This document shows positions 8,104 through 20,874 of a stretch of DNA of 64,000 nt, piece after piece. The notes below the pieces were generated by a model. It did no database searches, was not told where the DNA came from, and saw nothing but the letters and a program-made list of their open reading frames with translations. A program made the position numbers and the translations under genes. Each line of letters starts with the position of its first letter. Position 1 is the first letter of the stretch. The DNA is from Blastopirellula marina (GTDB lineage: Bacteria; Planctomycetota; Planctomycetia; Pirellulales; Pirellulaceae). The stretch covers positions 62,001 through 126,000 of the forward strand of contig NZ_PUIA01000085.1 of NCBI RefSeq assembly GCF_002967715.1, read 5' to 3'.

Positions 8104-9489
8104 ATGCCGCAAACTTCCCATTTTGATAACGGGCTGCCCCTCCTGGAAGGGCGCAAGGCGCGACTAACGATTAACACGGCGTGGTTAATCAAGCTGCGTT
8201 GGGTGGCGGCTTTCGGTCAATGGATCACGATCGCGACGGCCATGTTCGTGCTGGGCATCGAGATTCGCTGGCAGCCCCTGGCCACGATTATTTTTCTAAC
8301 CGCGAGTAGCAACCTGCTGCTCACGTATCTTTTCGAGTCTCTCCGATCTCGTGACCTGAAAAGCCTGGCAGCCTGGGAAACGCTGTTATTCGCCGTCATG
8401 TTGATGGATCTAGGCTTTCTGACGGCAATGCTTTATTTCACGGGAGGCATCACCAACCCATTCGCTGTGTTTTATCTGGTGAACCTGGCCTTGGCCGCGA
8501 TCGTGCTTACCCCAAAAAACACGGGCATCCTGGCCTTGGTTACCGTGGGATGTATCGGCCTACTGCTTTTGGCCAGCTATCCGCTCCCACTGCTGGGCAG
8601 TTGGAAAATTGAACATCTGGCCACAAGCACCATCCCAGTCCACGACTTATTAGCAGGAACAGCGGTGGCCTTGGTCACTTGTGCCATGGTCGTTGTGTAC
8701 TTCACGACGCGATTAAACGTCGAACTACAGCGAAAAGAAGCGAACCTGCGGCTGAACGAAATGAAGCAGGCCCGAAGCGAGAAGTTGGAGGCCCTGGGAA
8801 CTTTAGCGGCAGGTGCTGCCCATGAATTGTCGACCCCACTGGCCACGATTGCCGTGGTGGCCAAGGAAGTGCAGCGAGAACTAACCCAGGTTGATGTTTC
8901 CGCCGAGATCAAGGAGGACATCTCGCTCATACGCAGCGAACTCGATCGATGTCGAGCAATCCTGGATCAGATGTCAACCGATGCCGGCCAGGCAACCGGA
9001 GAACCGATCGTTCGATTTACAGCAGGCAAACTCCTGGAAGAAGTTACCGAAAGGATGGATATCCAGCATAGAAGCCGCATCAATATCGACCACAACATAC
9101 CTGAGGTGGAAATCAGCGCCCCACTTCACCTCCTTTCGCAGGCCATTCGCGGGCTGGTGAAAAATGCCCTCGATGCGACGCCTGCCCAACAGTCGATTCA
9201 GCTAAACCTGGGCTCAACCAGTGACAGTCTGATTGTTTCGATCCGAGATCGAGGCATGGGAATGCCGCCTCACATTCTGGCACGTATCGGAGAACCATTT
9301 TTCACGACAAAAGAACCAGGCTCTGGTACCGGGCTAGGTGTATTCCTAGCGAAAAACGTTGTGGAAAAGCTGAACGGGGATGTCACCATCGATTCGGTAC
9401 CAGACCAGGGCACGACGGTGATCGTACGGATCCCCCGCATCACGACGACAAATAATGAAAAAACCCCGCCGATCTCCCGCCGTGACTAA
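8104..9489 (+). CDS. regB: RegB/PrrB-like redox sensor histidine kinase
   Basis: A 461-residue membrane histidine kinase. About six transmembrane segments cover residues 25-205. GGITNPF at 114-120 matches the GGxxNPF quinone-binding motif of RegB. The H-box is LAAGAAHELSTPLATI with phospho-acceptor His240, and a Cys at about 283 (LDRCRAIL) sits near the place of the redox-active Cys of Rhodobacter RegB. The HATPase domain shows VKNALDA, RDRGMGMP and GSGTGLGVFL. RegB homologues sense the oxidation state of the quinone pool. The gene is followed 98 bp on by the regA-like gene and then the ACIII/oxidase cluster, which fits control of respiration. Confidence 0.9.
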   Translation: MPQTSHFDNGLPLLEGRKARLTINTAWLIKLRWVAAFGQWITIATAMFVLGIEIRWQPLATIIFLTASSNLLLTYLFESLRSRDLKSLAAWETLLFAVMLMDLGFLTAMLYFTGGITNPFAVFYLVNLALAAIVLTPKNTGILALVTVGCIGLLLLASYPLPLLGSWKIEHLATSTIPVHDLLAGTAVALVTCAMVVVYFTTRLNVELQRKEANLRLNEMKQARSEKLEALGTLAAGAAHELSTPLATIAVVAKEVQRELTQVDVSAEIKEDISLIRSELDRCRAILDQMSTDAGQATGEPIVRFTAGKLLEEVTERMDIQHRSRINIDHNIPEVEISAPLHLLSQAIRGLVKNALDATPAQQSIQLNLGSTSDSLIVSIRDRGMGMPPHILARIGEPFFTTKEPGSGTGLGVFLAKNVVEKLNGDVTIDSVPDQGTTVIVRIPRITTTNNEKTPPISRRD

Positions 9490-9526
9490 TAGGAATTTCC
9501 CTCGGTATTTTCTATAGTCATGATTC

Positions 9527-9537
9527 TGACGCCGTCA
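9527..9537. promoter_or_regulatory. TGACG-C-CGTCA inverted repeat before regA-like gene
   Basis: A perfect 5-bp inverted repeat around one central base, in the 98-bp gap between the kinase and regulator genes. It could be a regulator site; it is short and may be chance. Confidence 0.25.
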
Positions 9538-9587
9538 TCATTAGTCAGGTAAGTACCTGGCCATACATTCCGGAATCGGCGAGAATC

Positions 9588-10121
9588 ATGACGCGACCTA
9601 CAATCCTCCTCGTCGATGACGACGATATCTTGCGAAACAGACTAACCCGAGCGTTTTCGTCGCGCGGTTTTGATGTCTATTCCGCCAAGACCAAAGAGGA
9701 CGCCGTTACGCAAGCCCAAGAGGCGCAACCGGATCGCGCAGTTCTGGACTTGAAAATGCCGGAGACTTCGGGGATTGAAGTTCTCAAAGATCTTCTTAAA
9801 GTATCCCCTTTAACGCAGGCCGTTATCCTGACTGGCTATGGCAGTATTACGAATGCTGTTGAAGCTGTACGTCTGGGTGCGGTCAATTACCTGACGAAGC
9901 CTGCGGATGTGGATGAAATATTGGCCGCTTTCGATAACCAGGAAGCAGTAGCACCTGAATCGCAGGGCCAATCCTACAACCCACAATCGCTGGCTGAAGC
10001 CGAATGGGAGCATATCCATCGGGTCCTTAACGACTGCGGTGGCAACCTTTCAGAGGCAGCCAGACTGTTGGATATTCCACGGAGAACGCTTCAGCGAAAG
10101 CTTAAGAAGCTGGCTCCTTAA
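9588..10121 (+). CDS. regA: RegA/PrrA/ActR-like response regulator
   Basis: A 177-residue response regulator. The receiver domain has the acidic pocket Asp10-Asp11-Asp12, phospho-acceptor Asp54 (VLDLKMP), TGYGSITNAVEA and YLTKPA, all close to RegA/PrrA/ActR. The C-terminus is a Fis-type helix-turn-helix (about 132-177) ending NLSEAARLLDIPRRTLQRKL, the hallmark DNA-binding helix of RegA. It is the cognate partner of the upstream RegB-like kinase. In proteobacteria this regulator controls oxidases, electron carriers and carbon fixation; here its immediate neighbour is the ACIII-caa3 gene cluster. Confidence 0.93.
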   Translation: MTRPTILLVDDDDILRNRLTRAFSSRGFDVYSAKTKEDAVTQAQEAQPDRAVLDLKMPETSGIEVLKDLLKVSPLTQAVILTGYGSITNAVEAVRLGAVNYLTKPADVDEILAAFDNQEAVAPESQGQSYNPQSLAEAEWEHIHRVLNDCGGNLSEAARLLDIPRRTLQRKLKKLAP

Positions 10122-10381
10122 GGTGAATTTAATTCACACCCCCCATCCTAGTGCGACCTATTGTCGCGTCGTGCGAAAGTGGTGGTTATTTTACGATTTA
10201 CACGCTGATAGCTATGAGTTGCCGGCCCTTTTCGGATCACGGCTTATCGCTTACAACGTTGCAATTAACAACAATCTGCTTTGCTTGAGTTCTGGCCGGA
10301 TGCCTAGCTCCTGTCGGCCCTTGGGTTTAGCACTTTTCCGTCGCCGTGTCTCTTTGCGAGACGACTCACGACTGAGAAAAT
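10122..10381 (+). promoter_or_regulatory. Leader region of the ACIII/caa3 cluster with RegA-type box
   Basis: A 260-bp gap between the regulator gene and actA. It contains GTGAATT-T-AATTCAC (10123-10137) immediately after the regA stop, and GCGAC-CTATT-GTCGC (10153-10167). The latter equals the published Rhodobacter RegA half-site arrangement GCGGC-N5-GTCGC except for one base. The box is about 215 bp upstream of the actA start. No sigma-70 promoter could be assigned by eye. Confidence 0.5.
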
Positions 10382-11088
10382 ATGGACCGCTTTCTATTTC
10401 CCAGATGGGTAAATAAGTTCGTACCACTCATGCTTGGCGTTGTCCTCGTTGGGGCCGCCTATGGTGGATCCGTGCTTTTTGTCACCACGTCACCCGAGAT
10501 TCTTAATCGGGGCTATCGACCAGAGCAGCCAGTTCCATTCAGCCATAAGCTGCATGCTGGGCGTTTGAAAATGGACTGCCGCTACTGCCACAACACGGTC
10601 GAAAAGGCCGGTCACGCGGCAGTTCCTCCAACCGAAACCTGCGGCAACTGCCACAGCGGTGCGGATTCGAGCGGTGCCACGAAATACGCCGCTGTTCACG
10701 CGACCAGCGTGGCTTTAGAGCCGGTTCGCGAGAGCCTGGCAACTGGCGAGTCGATCGATTGGACGCGTGTGCACAATCTGCCTGACTTCGTTTACTTCAA
10801 TCACAGCGCTCACGTAACCCAAGGGGTTTCGTGTGTTGAGTGCCACGGTCGTGTCGACAAGATGGACGTCGTCCAGGTTGTGGAGCCGATCTCCATGTCG
10901 TGGTGCTTGGAGTGCCATCGCGATCCTGATTCGCACATTCGCCCAGCCGACGAAGTCACGAATCTTGCTTGGGGTACCGAGGCTGGCGGCAACGCCATGT
11001 CTGACGAAGAGAAGCGTCTGCTCGGCAAGCAACTGCGTGAAGAGTTGAACATTAACCCATCGACTAACTGCTCGACATGTCATCGATA

Positions 11089-11089
<1 letters not shown>
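10382..11089 (+). CDS. actA: ACIII subunit ActA, pentaheme cytochrome c
   Basis: A 235-residue membrane-anchored multiheme cytochrome with an N-terminal transmembrane helix (about residues 13-34) and five CxxCH heme sites at residues 66, 87, 151, 175 and 230. Five hemes, the cytochrome c3-like spacing and the position as first gene before an FeS/molybdopterin-like subunit identify it as ActA of alternative complex III, a quinol:cytochrome c oxidoreductase replacing the bc1 complex. Axial His candidates include FSHKLH near 53-58 and FNHSAH near 139-144. Its stop overlaps the ActB start, implying translational coupling. Confidence 0.95.
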
Positions 11090-14250
<3,161 letters not shown>

Positions 14251-14315
14251 GAGCTTCCCGAGCGTTACCTATACCCTTTAGCAGTCAGCCAAAGTTCACA
14301 TAACCAAGAGTACGA

Positions 14316-15755
14316 ATGGCCACCGTAAACGAAGTCATTGACACCACGATCGACGATCCGGGCAACCGGACGCCGCTTGTGATTGGCGGGCACGACTACG
14401 GCTCGATTACCCGATTGGTGTGCGGCATCAACGAGAGCAAGACGCCAATTGCCTGGTACGTCGCCATGCTTGCGTCGTTAAGCTTGTTGGGCATGCTGGG
14501 GGGTCTGATCGGCTACTTGATCTTCACCGGTGTCGGTGTCTGGGGTAATAACAACCCGGTTTACTGGGGCTTCCCGATCGTGAACTTCGTGTTCTGGGTC
14601 GGTATCGGTCACGCTGGAACGCTGATCTCCGCAATTTTGTTCATCTTCCGTCAGAACTGGCGTACGAGTATCAACCGTTTCGCGGAAGCGATGACGATCT
14701 TCGCGGTGGTTTGTGCCGGTCTATTCCCAGGCATTCACATCGGTCGCGTCTGGGTCTTCTACTGGCTGTTCCCACTGCCGAGCTTGCAGCTGGCGATGTG
14801 GCCACAATTCCGCAGCCCGCTGCTGTGGGACGTGTTTGCCGTTTCGACTTACGCGACTGTTTCGTTGATCTTCTGGTACACCGGCATGATTCCGGATCTG
14901 GCAACTTTGCGAGATCGTACCAACAACAAGATTTTGCGTATCGTTTACTCGGTTCTGTCACTCGGCTGGACCGGCTCGGCCCGCTCCTGGTCGCGTTATG
15001 AAAAGGCTTACACGCTGTTCGCAGCCCTGGCGGCCCCGCTCGTTCTTTCGGTGCATACAATCGTTAGTTTCGACTTCGCCGTTTCGCAGCTTCCTGGCTG
15101 GCACACGACCATCTTCCCCCCTTACTTCGTCGCTGGTGCGGTGTTCTCCGGGTTCGGGATGGTACTGACGCTGATGGTTCCTGCCCGACAGTTATTCGGC
15201 CTGCAGGATGTGGTTACCAAGCGTCACTTGGAAAACGTCTGCAAGATTTTGCTGGCCACCGGCTCGATGGTCGGTTACGCCTACGCGATGGAATTCTTCA
15301 TTGCCTGGTACGGCGGCAACATGTACGAACAATTCGCATTCATCAACCGTGCATTCGGCCCTTACTGGTGGGCTTACTGGATCATGGTTTCCTGTAACGT
15401 GATTAGCCCGCAGTTGTTCTGGTTCAAGGTCTGTCGCACAACGCCATGGCTGATGTTTGTGATCAGTATCTTCGTGAACATTGGGATGTGGTTCGAGCGA
15501 TTCGTGATTACCGTCACTTCGCTGGCCCGAGACTTCCTGCCATCCTCGTGGGGCATGTTTGAGCCGACATGGGTTGACTACGGAATGCTTGTGGGCAGCT
15601 TTGGGTTGTTCTTTACGCTGTTTTTACTGTTCGTCCGTTTCGGTCCGATCGTGGCAATGGCAGAAGTCAAATCGGTGATGCCGTTCCCGCATCACAACCG
15701 CCGAGAGGAACCAAACAATCCTCATGGTGATTTCCACGACGATCCAGATCAATAA
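14316..15755 (+). CDS. actC: ACIII subunit ActC, NrfD-like quinol-site membrane protein
   Basis: A 479-residue polytopic protein of the NrfD/PsrC family with about ten transmembrane helices. Recognisable segments include [33 protein letters not shown] (a conserved His in the first bundle, about residue 94) and the [13 protein letters not shown] loop. Its C-terminal tail is polar with several His. It directly follows actB and is expected to hold a quinol-binding site and couple quinol oxidation to the ActB FeS clusters in the cytoplasmic membrane. Confidence 0.95.
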   Translation: MATVNEVIDTTIDDPGNRTPLVIGGHDYGSITRLVCGINESKTPIAWYVAMLASLSLLGMLGGLIGYLIFTGVGVWGNNNPVYWGFPIVNFVFWVGIGHAGTLISAILFIFRQNWRTSINRFAEAMTIFAVVCAGLFPGIHIGRVWVFYWLFPLPSLQLAMWPQFRSPLLWDVFAVSTYATVSLIFWYTGMIPDLATLRDRTNNKILRIVYSVLSLGWTGSARSWSRYEKAYTLFAALAAPLVLSVHTIVSFDFAVSQLPGWHTTIFPPYFVAGAVFSGFGMVLTLMVPARQLFGLQDVVTKRHLENVCKILLATGSMVGYAYAMEFFIAWYGGNMYEQFAFINRAFGPYWWAYWIMVSCNVISPQLFWFKVCRTTPWLMFVISIFVNIGMWFERFVITVTSLARDFLPSSWGMFEPTWVDYGMLVGSFGLFFTLFLLFVRFGPIVAMAEVKSVMPFPHHNRREEPNNPHGDFHDDPDQ

Positions 15756-15802
15756 CTCCTAAGTGATTCCATTCCCTGGATTTCCAGCAGGGCATTAAAT
15801 AG

Positions 15803-17248
15803 ATGTCAGAAGATACGAACAACACGGAACCCAAGCTGATCGGACTGATGGCGCAGTTCGACGACCCCGACTCCTTGTTGGCGGCGTGCGAGAAGGTGAG
15901 AAAGGCCGGTTACACGAAAACCGATGCCTACACGCCCTTCCCTCTGCATGGCATCGACGAAGCCCTCGGGATCAAGCCGACCATCCTGCCATGGATCGTG
16001 CTGACGCTCGGGGTGATGGGTGGATTCGCCGGCCTTGGTCTGCAGTACATCACCAATGCTGAATGGTATCCGTTCATCATTTCGGCCAAGCCTGTCTGGA
16101 GTTTGCCAGCCAATATTCCGGTGATCTTCGAGTTGGTTATTTTGCACTCGGCTATCGCCGTGTTCCTTGGCATGCTGGCCTTGAACAAGTTGCCGACGTT
16201 CTCGAACCCACTGTTTCGCGTACCTGAGTTTGCTCGGGCAACCGACGACAAGTTCTTCCTGACGATCGACGTCAACGACGAAAAATACAAACCCAACAAG
16301 ACTCGCGATCTGATGGATGGCCTGGCTGGCCAGACGGACGTGATCGAGGTCTATGAAGACCCGAGCCCAGCAGAAATCCCCAAGATCATCAAGTTCGTTG
16401 GTATTGGTGCCGCCGTTGTTGCCCTGATTCCTCCGATCTTGCTTTGGCGGGCCTATTACCAAACATCGACCGTGCCGCGTATTAATCCGATTCGCGATAT
16501 GGACATCCAGCTCCGCGGCGATACCCAAACGATTAGCCCTGTCTTTGCTGACGGTCGCACCATGCGTCCGCGCATTCCCGGTACCGTCGCTCGCGGCGAG
16601 TGGATTGATCCAATCATGTTGACTGGTATCGTTCCCGACGCAGGCAAACAAAACGTCGCCTTCCTGCAGGATGATGAAGCACCGAAAGAAGGTGACCAGA
16701 AACCAGCCGCTGAAGAGAAGCCTGCGGAGGAAAAGCCGGAAGCCGACAAGCCGATGGCCGAAGACAAACCGGCAGAAGCAAAGCCTGCCGATGAAAAACC
16801 TGCTGAGGGCAAGCCGGCCGAAGGGGCCGCTCCTGCCGCTCAGCCGGAAGAGCCAGAACCAAACTGGGTCAAGATTGCTCCGATCACCGTGACTCGAGCA
16901 ACCTTAGAGCGTGGACGCAACCGTTACAACATTTACTGCTCCGTGTGTCACGGCTTGGCAGGCGATGGGGACGGGCTTGTCGCTCAGCGTGCCCTGCAAT
17001 TGGAGCAACCTACCTGGATTCCTCCAACCAACCTACATACCGATTACCTGCTCACCCAGCCTGATGGCAAGCTGTACAACACCATCACGCATGGTATTCG
17101 CAAGATGAAAGGTTACGGCGACCAGATTCCCGCAGAGGATCGATGGGCGATCGTGACATATGTTCGAGCCTTGCAGAAGACGCGAACAGGTACGCCGGAA
17201 GAGATTCCAGCCGTTGAGATGAAAGAATTGGAAATTAAAGGTCAGTAA
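15803..17248 (+). CDS. Fused ACIII subunits ActD-ActE (DUF3341 plus cytochrome c)
   Basis: A 481-residue fusion. Residues 1-190 are ActD (DUF3341): GLMAQFDDPDSLLAA, Y..TDAYTPFPLHGID and two transmembrane helices near 55-78 and 100-123. A third helix near 198-218 starts the ActE part, which has PRINPIRDMDIQ and ends in a class I cytochrome c domain with CSVCH at 379-383 and a likely Met ligand in IRKMKGYGDQI. The region between (about 285-350) is a flexible repeat of Lys, Pro, Ala and Glu (EKPAEEKPEADKP...). In Rhodothermus marinus ActD and ActE are separate polypeptides. One gene here supplies a membrane subunit and a monoheme electron outlet. Confidence 0.93.
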   Translation: MSEDTNNTEPKLIGLMAQFDDPDSLLAACEKVRKAGYTKTDAYTPFPLHGIDEALGIKPTILPWIVLTLGVMGGFAGLGLQYITNAEWYPFIISAKPVWSLPANIPVIFELVILHSAIAVFLGMLALNKLPTFSNPLFRVPEFARATDDKFFLTIDVNDEKYKPNKTRDLMDGLAGQTDVIEVYEDPSPAEIPKIIKFVGIGAAVVALIPPILLWRAYYQTSTVPRINPIRDMDIQLRGDTQTISPVFADGRTMRPRIPGTVARGEWIDPIMLTGIVPDAGKQNVAFLQDDEAPKEGDQKPAAEEKPAEEKPEADKPMAEDKPAEAKPADEKPAEGKPAEGAAPAAQPEEPEPNWVKIAPITVTRATLERGRNRYNIYCSVCHGLAGDGDGLVAQRALQLEQPTWIPPTNLHTDYLLTQPDGKLYNTITHGIRKMKGYGDQIPAEDRWAIVTYVRALQKTRTGTPEEIPAVEMKELEIKGQ

Positions 17249-17251
17249 GTA

Positions 17252-18505
17252 ATGGGCGGTCACCACAAACCAACGATCACAGTGACGGACGACGAATCGA
17301 TCCGCCTCAATCCGGCCTGGCAGTCGGTGCGACTGGTCGCGATGGCGGTTGGCGTCTTGGCGCTGCTGCTGGCCATGGCGATTGGAATGACGCAGGAAAG
17401 CTCTTCCTACTTCTTCCATTCCTACCTGACCAGTTTCGTGTACTTCCTTAGCATCTCGCTGGGGGCATTGTTCTTTGTTCCCATCCACCATCTCACACGA
17501 GCTGGCTGGAGCGTCGTGATTCGTCGAGTGGCAGAACTGTTGAGCCAAAACTTGATCCCCATGGCGATCTTGTTCCTGGTGATTCTGTTCCCTGTCCTGT
17601 TCGGCAGTCACAGCCTGTTTGAATGGAACGATCCAGCCAAGTGGGACGTTAACTCGGCTCACTACGATCAGTTGATCGCTCACAAGTCCCCCTACCTGAA
17701 TCCGATCTTCTTCACGATCCGAGCCATTGTTTACTTTGGCACTTGGATTTGTATCGCCCGCTACTTCTTCCTGAACTCTTTGGCTCAGGACGGCAACGGC
17801 GATAAGCAAATCACTCTGAAGCTGCAAAAGTGGAGCTCCCTGGCAGTCGTGCTGTTTGCACTAACGGTCACCTTTGCTTCGTTCGACTGGTTGATGTCAC
17901 TCGATCCGCATTGGTTCAGCACTATCTTTGGCGTGTACTTCTTCGCGGGAAGTGCATTGAGCTTCTTTGCTTTCATGACCGTTGTGATCTTCCTGCTTCA
18001 GCGGGATGGCAAGATGGCCAACATTGTCACCCAAGAGCATTACCATGACCTGGGTAAATATACCTTCGGCTTCACGCTCTTCTGGGGTTACATTGCATTC
18101 AGTCAGTTCCTGCTGATCTGGTATGCGAACATTCCAGAAGAAACCGGCTGGTATCTGCGTCGCCAAGAGCATGGCTGGGCAACCGTGGCGATCATGCTGA
18201 TCTTCGGCCACTTCTTCCTTCCATTTTTTGGTGTCATGTCGCGACATATTCGCCGCAACAAGTACATCCTCACCGGCTGGGCCGTGTTCATCCTGGTCAT
18301 GCATTACGTAGACCTTTACTACATTGTCATGCCCCAGGTTTCCCATGGAACTGGTGTTCCGAGTTTCGGCTTGATTGACGTGTGCTGTATCGTCGGAATC
18401 GGCGGTTTATACATTAGCTCATTGATCTGGTTCGCCACCGATAAGCCGTTGGTTCCTGTCAAGGATCCACGTCTGAGCGAATCGCTGGCACTTCAGAATC
18501 ATTAA
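17252..18505 (+). CDS. actF: ACIII subunit ActF, NrfD-like membrane protein
   Basis: A 417-residue polytopic protein related to ActC/NrfD, with about ten predicted transmembrane helices. Features are the N-terminal polar tail, WSVVIRRVAE after helix two, FASFDWLMSLDPHWFSTIFGVY near residue 210 and FGHFFLPFFGVMSRHIRR near 320. Only three bases separate it from the ActD-ActE gene, so they are surely cotranscribed. In ACIII structures ActF forms the second membrane bundle next to ActD and ActE. Confidence 0.94.
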   Translation: MGGHHKPTITVTDDESIRLNPAWQSVRLVAMAVGVLALLLAMAIGMTQESSSYFFHSYLTSFVYFLSISLGALFFVPIHHLTRAGWSVVIRRVAELLSQNLIPMAILFLVILFPVLFGSHSLFEWNDPAKWDVNSAHYDQLIAHKSPYLNPIFFTIRAIVYFGTWICIARYFFLNSLAQDGNGDKQITLKLQKWSSLAVVLFALTVTFASFDWLMSLDPHWFSTIFGVYFFAGSALSFFAFMTVVIFLLQRDGKMANIVTQEHYHDLGKYTFGFTLFWGYIAFSQFLLIWYANIPEETGWYLRRQEHGWATVAIMLIFGHFFLPFFGVMSRHIRRNKYILTGWAVFILVMHYVDLYYIVMPQVSHGTGVPSFGLIDVCCIVGIGGLYISSLIWFATDKPLVPVKDPRLSESLALQNH

Positions 18506-18517
18506 TAAGGTGATTTG

Positions 18518-18901
18518 ATGACGGAAATCACTGAAGACACTCCTGAACAAAACCTGAACGACGCTGCCGTCGAAACCACAGAGGCCGCGCCCCCCCCCGT
18601 GTCGGAAGCCCCGATGTACGACGACATGAACACGCCAGTGATCGCATTGGTGGGTTTTGTCAGTGCTGCAGTAACGTTCATTTGTATCATCGCACTGCAA
18701 GCAGCTTACCTGCAGTTCGAGAAGCAGCAGTACGAACAAAAGGTCTTCAACGTCAAGCTTGAAGTTGAAGACAGCATTGTCAGTGCCCAGAAAGCCAAGC
18801 TGAATGACGGATACAGCTGGGTCAACAAGGAAACGAAGACCATCGGCATGCCCATCGAGCAAGCCATGAAGGTCGTAGCAGACAAATACGAATCGAATTA
18901 A
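18518..18901 (+). CDS. Small single-span membrane protein in the ACIII/oxidase cluster
   Basis: A 127-residue protein with an acidic Glu/Thr/Pro-rich N-terminus (about residues 1-40), one transmembrane helix (about 42-66, TPVIALVGFVSAAVTFICIIALQ) and a C-terminal domain of about 60 residues with no Cys or heme motif (KTIGMPIEQAMKVVADKY). I start it at the ATG at 18518 (AAGG 7 bases upstream), not the TTG one codon before. It lies 12 bp after actF and 27 bp before the SCO gene. The location suggests an accessory or assembly subunit of ACIII or of the ACIII-oxidase supercomplex. No family is recognised with certainty. Confidence 0.85.
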   Translation: MTEITEDTPEQNLNDAAVETTEAAPPPVSEAPMYDDMNTPVIALVGFVSAAVTFICIIALQAAYLQFEKQQYEQKVFNVKLEVEDSIVSAQKAKLNDGYSWVNKETKTIGMPIEQAMKVVADKYESN

Positions 18902-18928
18902 CCCCTCACGGGATTAAGCACGGATCGA

Positions 18929-19801
18929 ATGCGAGGTTTAGGAACATTTCGTTGGACGTGGGCAGTCGTTTTCTGCCTGGCTCTGGCCACATCGGTGAAG
19001 GCTCAGATTGATGAGACTCCCGACGCCGTCGATGGGCTTGGTGTCACCGAGCACTTGAACGAATTACTTCCGCTCGACACGCCGTTCACGGATGATCGCG
19101 GTGCCCAGATTCGACTGGGCGACTACTTTGACGGTAAGAAGCCTGTCATCCTGTCGCTCAACTACTCGAATTGCCCGATGTTGTGCCAGCAACAGCTTAA
19201 TGGACTCGTAAGAACCTTAAGCGAAATGGACGCCAGCGTTGGGGAAGACTTTCACGTGGTCTCGATCAGTATCGACCCACGCGAGTCTTACCAAAAAGCA
19301 AGTAAGACACGAATGCGGTACTATCAGGAATATGACCGCCCAGGCACAGCCGAGGGATGGCATTTTCTGGTAGGAGAATCCAAGTCGATCATGGCCGTTG
19401 CCAAGGCGACCGGATTTCAATACCGCTACGTCCCAGAGCGAAAAGAGTATGCCCATAACGCCGTGCTGATGTTATGCACGCCAGACGGGCGGATCTCTCG
19501 CTACATGTACGGAGTTCAGTTCGACGAGCCAACCTTGCGGTTGTCGTTAGTTGAAGCGAGCGAAGGCAAGATTGGGACCACGGTTGATCAGATTATCCTG
19601 ACGTGCTTTATGTACGATGAAACATCGGGACGTTACGGCCCCCAGGCCATCCGATTGATGCAGCTCGGTGCGTTCACAACCGTGGCCTGCCTGGCAATCG
19701 GATTGATTCCGTTCTGGCTGTTGAGGCGTAAAGCGAGCACCGAAAAAGAAAAGCTCAATTCCAATTCGATGGACGGACACCTTCCGTCCAGTGCGACTTA
19801 A
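18929..19801 (+). CDS. SCO1/SenC family copper chaperone
   Basis: A 290-residue exported thioredoxin-fold protein. A signal peptide (about 1-25, ...ATSVKA|Q) precedes the SCO domain with the copper-binding Cys82-x3-Cys86 (NCPMLC) and His176 (YAHNAVL), all three ligands intact. A C-terminal transmembrane helix (about 250-270) anchors it, with a short polar tail. The family inserts or reduces the CuA centre of cytochrome oxidase subunit II, which is encoded immediately downstream (23-bp gap). Confidence 0.94.
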   Translation: MRGLGTFRWTWAVVFCLALATSVKAQIDETPDAVDGLGVTEHLNELLPLDTPFTDDRGAQIRLGDYFDGKKPVILSLNYSNCPMLCQQQLNGLVRTLSEMDASVGEDFHVVSISIDPRESYQKASKTRMRYYQEYDRPGTAEGWHFLVGESKSIMAVAKATGFQYRYVPERKEYAHNAVLMLCTPDGRISRYMYGVQFDEPTLRLSLVEASEGKIGTTVDQIILTCFMYDETSGRYGPQAIRLMQLGAFTTVACLAIGLIPFWLLRRKASTEKEKLNSNSMDGHLPSSAT

Positions 19802-19824
19802 ATACGAAATTAGACAGAGACGAG

Positions 19825-20850
19825 ATGGTCCCAGAAATAGGTTCAACCATGCTTTCCATCCTGGCGGATACCATGTTTTTCCCGCCCGAGCGGTCGACGG
19901 TCGCTGGAAGTGTCGACGGGTTGTTTGACTTCATCTACTACCTGTCGTTGTTCTTCTTTGTGCTGATCATCGGTTTCATGATTTACTTCGTGCTGAAGTA
20001 TTATCAACGCGACGGGCACACGGAAGCACCTTCCCCTTCGCACAACGAAACCCTGGAAATCACCTGGAGTGTGATCCCGTCCATCCTAGTCGGCGTGATC
20101 TTCTTCTTCGGTTTCACTGAGTATCTCAACATGCGAGAAGCTCCGGAAAACGCGTACGAGATCCAGGTTGTCGCCAGCAAGTGGAACTGGGTTTTCAAGT
20201 ATCCCAATGGTGCCGAATCGGGCGATCTGCACATTCCGGTCGACCGTGATGTGAAATTCCTGCTGCAGTCGCAAGACGTTCTGCACAGTTTTTACATCCC
20301 TGCATTCCGCATCAAAATGGACTGTGTTCCCCAACGTTACACTTGGACCTGGGTTCGCGCAACGCACACCACAGGTAGCGGTCTGGACGAGAGCTCGCAC
20401 GAACCTCTACGTCTGTTCTGTGCGGAATACTGTGGCCAGCAACACTCGATCATGCACCGCAAGGTCTTTGTTCACGAGACCGCGGACTTCGATCAGTGGG
20501 TAGAGAAGGCTGCTAACATCCTGGAGAACAACACTCCGGAAGAAGCCGGCAAGATCTTGTTTGGTCGGAAAGGTTGTGCTCAGTGCCACTCGGTGGATGG
20601 TGACAACTCCGCGAAATACCCAGGGCCTCCGCTCAACGGCCAATGGGGTACCGAACGTCAAGTTACCCCACGCGGTTCTAGCTCTCCGATTACAGTTACG
20701 ATGGACGAAAACTACGTTCGTCAGTCGATTCGTCAACCAAATTCCGAGATCGTCGTCGGACGCAAGCCAGGCATGACCGTTTTCACGCCGCAGCTGCTCA
20801 AAGACGAAGAAATCACGGCGATCATCGCCTACTTGAAATCAATTAAGTAG
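19825..20850 (+). CDS. coxB: Cytochrome c oxidase subunit II with fused cytochrome c (caa3 type)
   Basis: A 341-residue protein with two N-terminal transmembrane helices (about 35-58 and 80-100), a cupredoxin CuA domain and a C-terminal class I cytochrome c domain. CuA ligands are His154, Cys199, Glu201, Cys203, His207 and Met210 (CAEYCGQQHSIMH). The heme site is CAQCH at 251-255, with a Met ligand probably in RKPGMTVF near 310. The fused cytochrome c defines a caa3-type oxidase, which can take electrons directly from ACIII. The start at 19825 is one option; the ATG at 19849 is also possible. Confidence 0.95.
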   Translation: MVPEIGSTMLSILADTMFFPPERSTVAGSVDGLFDFIYYLSLFFFVLIIGFMIYFVLKYYQRDGHTEAPSPSHNETLEITWSVIPSILVGVIFFFGFTEYLNMREAPENAYEIQVVASKWNWVFKYPNGAESGDLHIPVDRDVKFLLQSQDVLHSFYIPAFRIKMDCVPQRYTWTWVRATHTTGSGLDESSHEPLRLFCAEYCGQQHSIMHRKVFVHETADFDQWVEKAANILENNTPEEAGKILFGRKGCAQCHSVDGDNSAKYPGPPLNGQWGTERQVTPRGSSSPITVTMDENYVRQSIRQPNSEIVVGRKPGMTVFTPQLLKDEEITAIIAYLKSIK

Positions 20851-20874
20851 AAATTTGCATAGGGCAGCCAAGCC

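Noticed and set aside
16700-16840. Repetitive DNA suggestive of a repeat element
   Set aside because: The repetition comes from the Lys/Pro/Ala/Glu linker codons inside the ActD-ActE reading frame, not from a mobile or CRISPR repeat.
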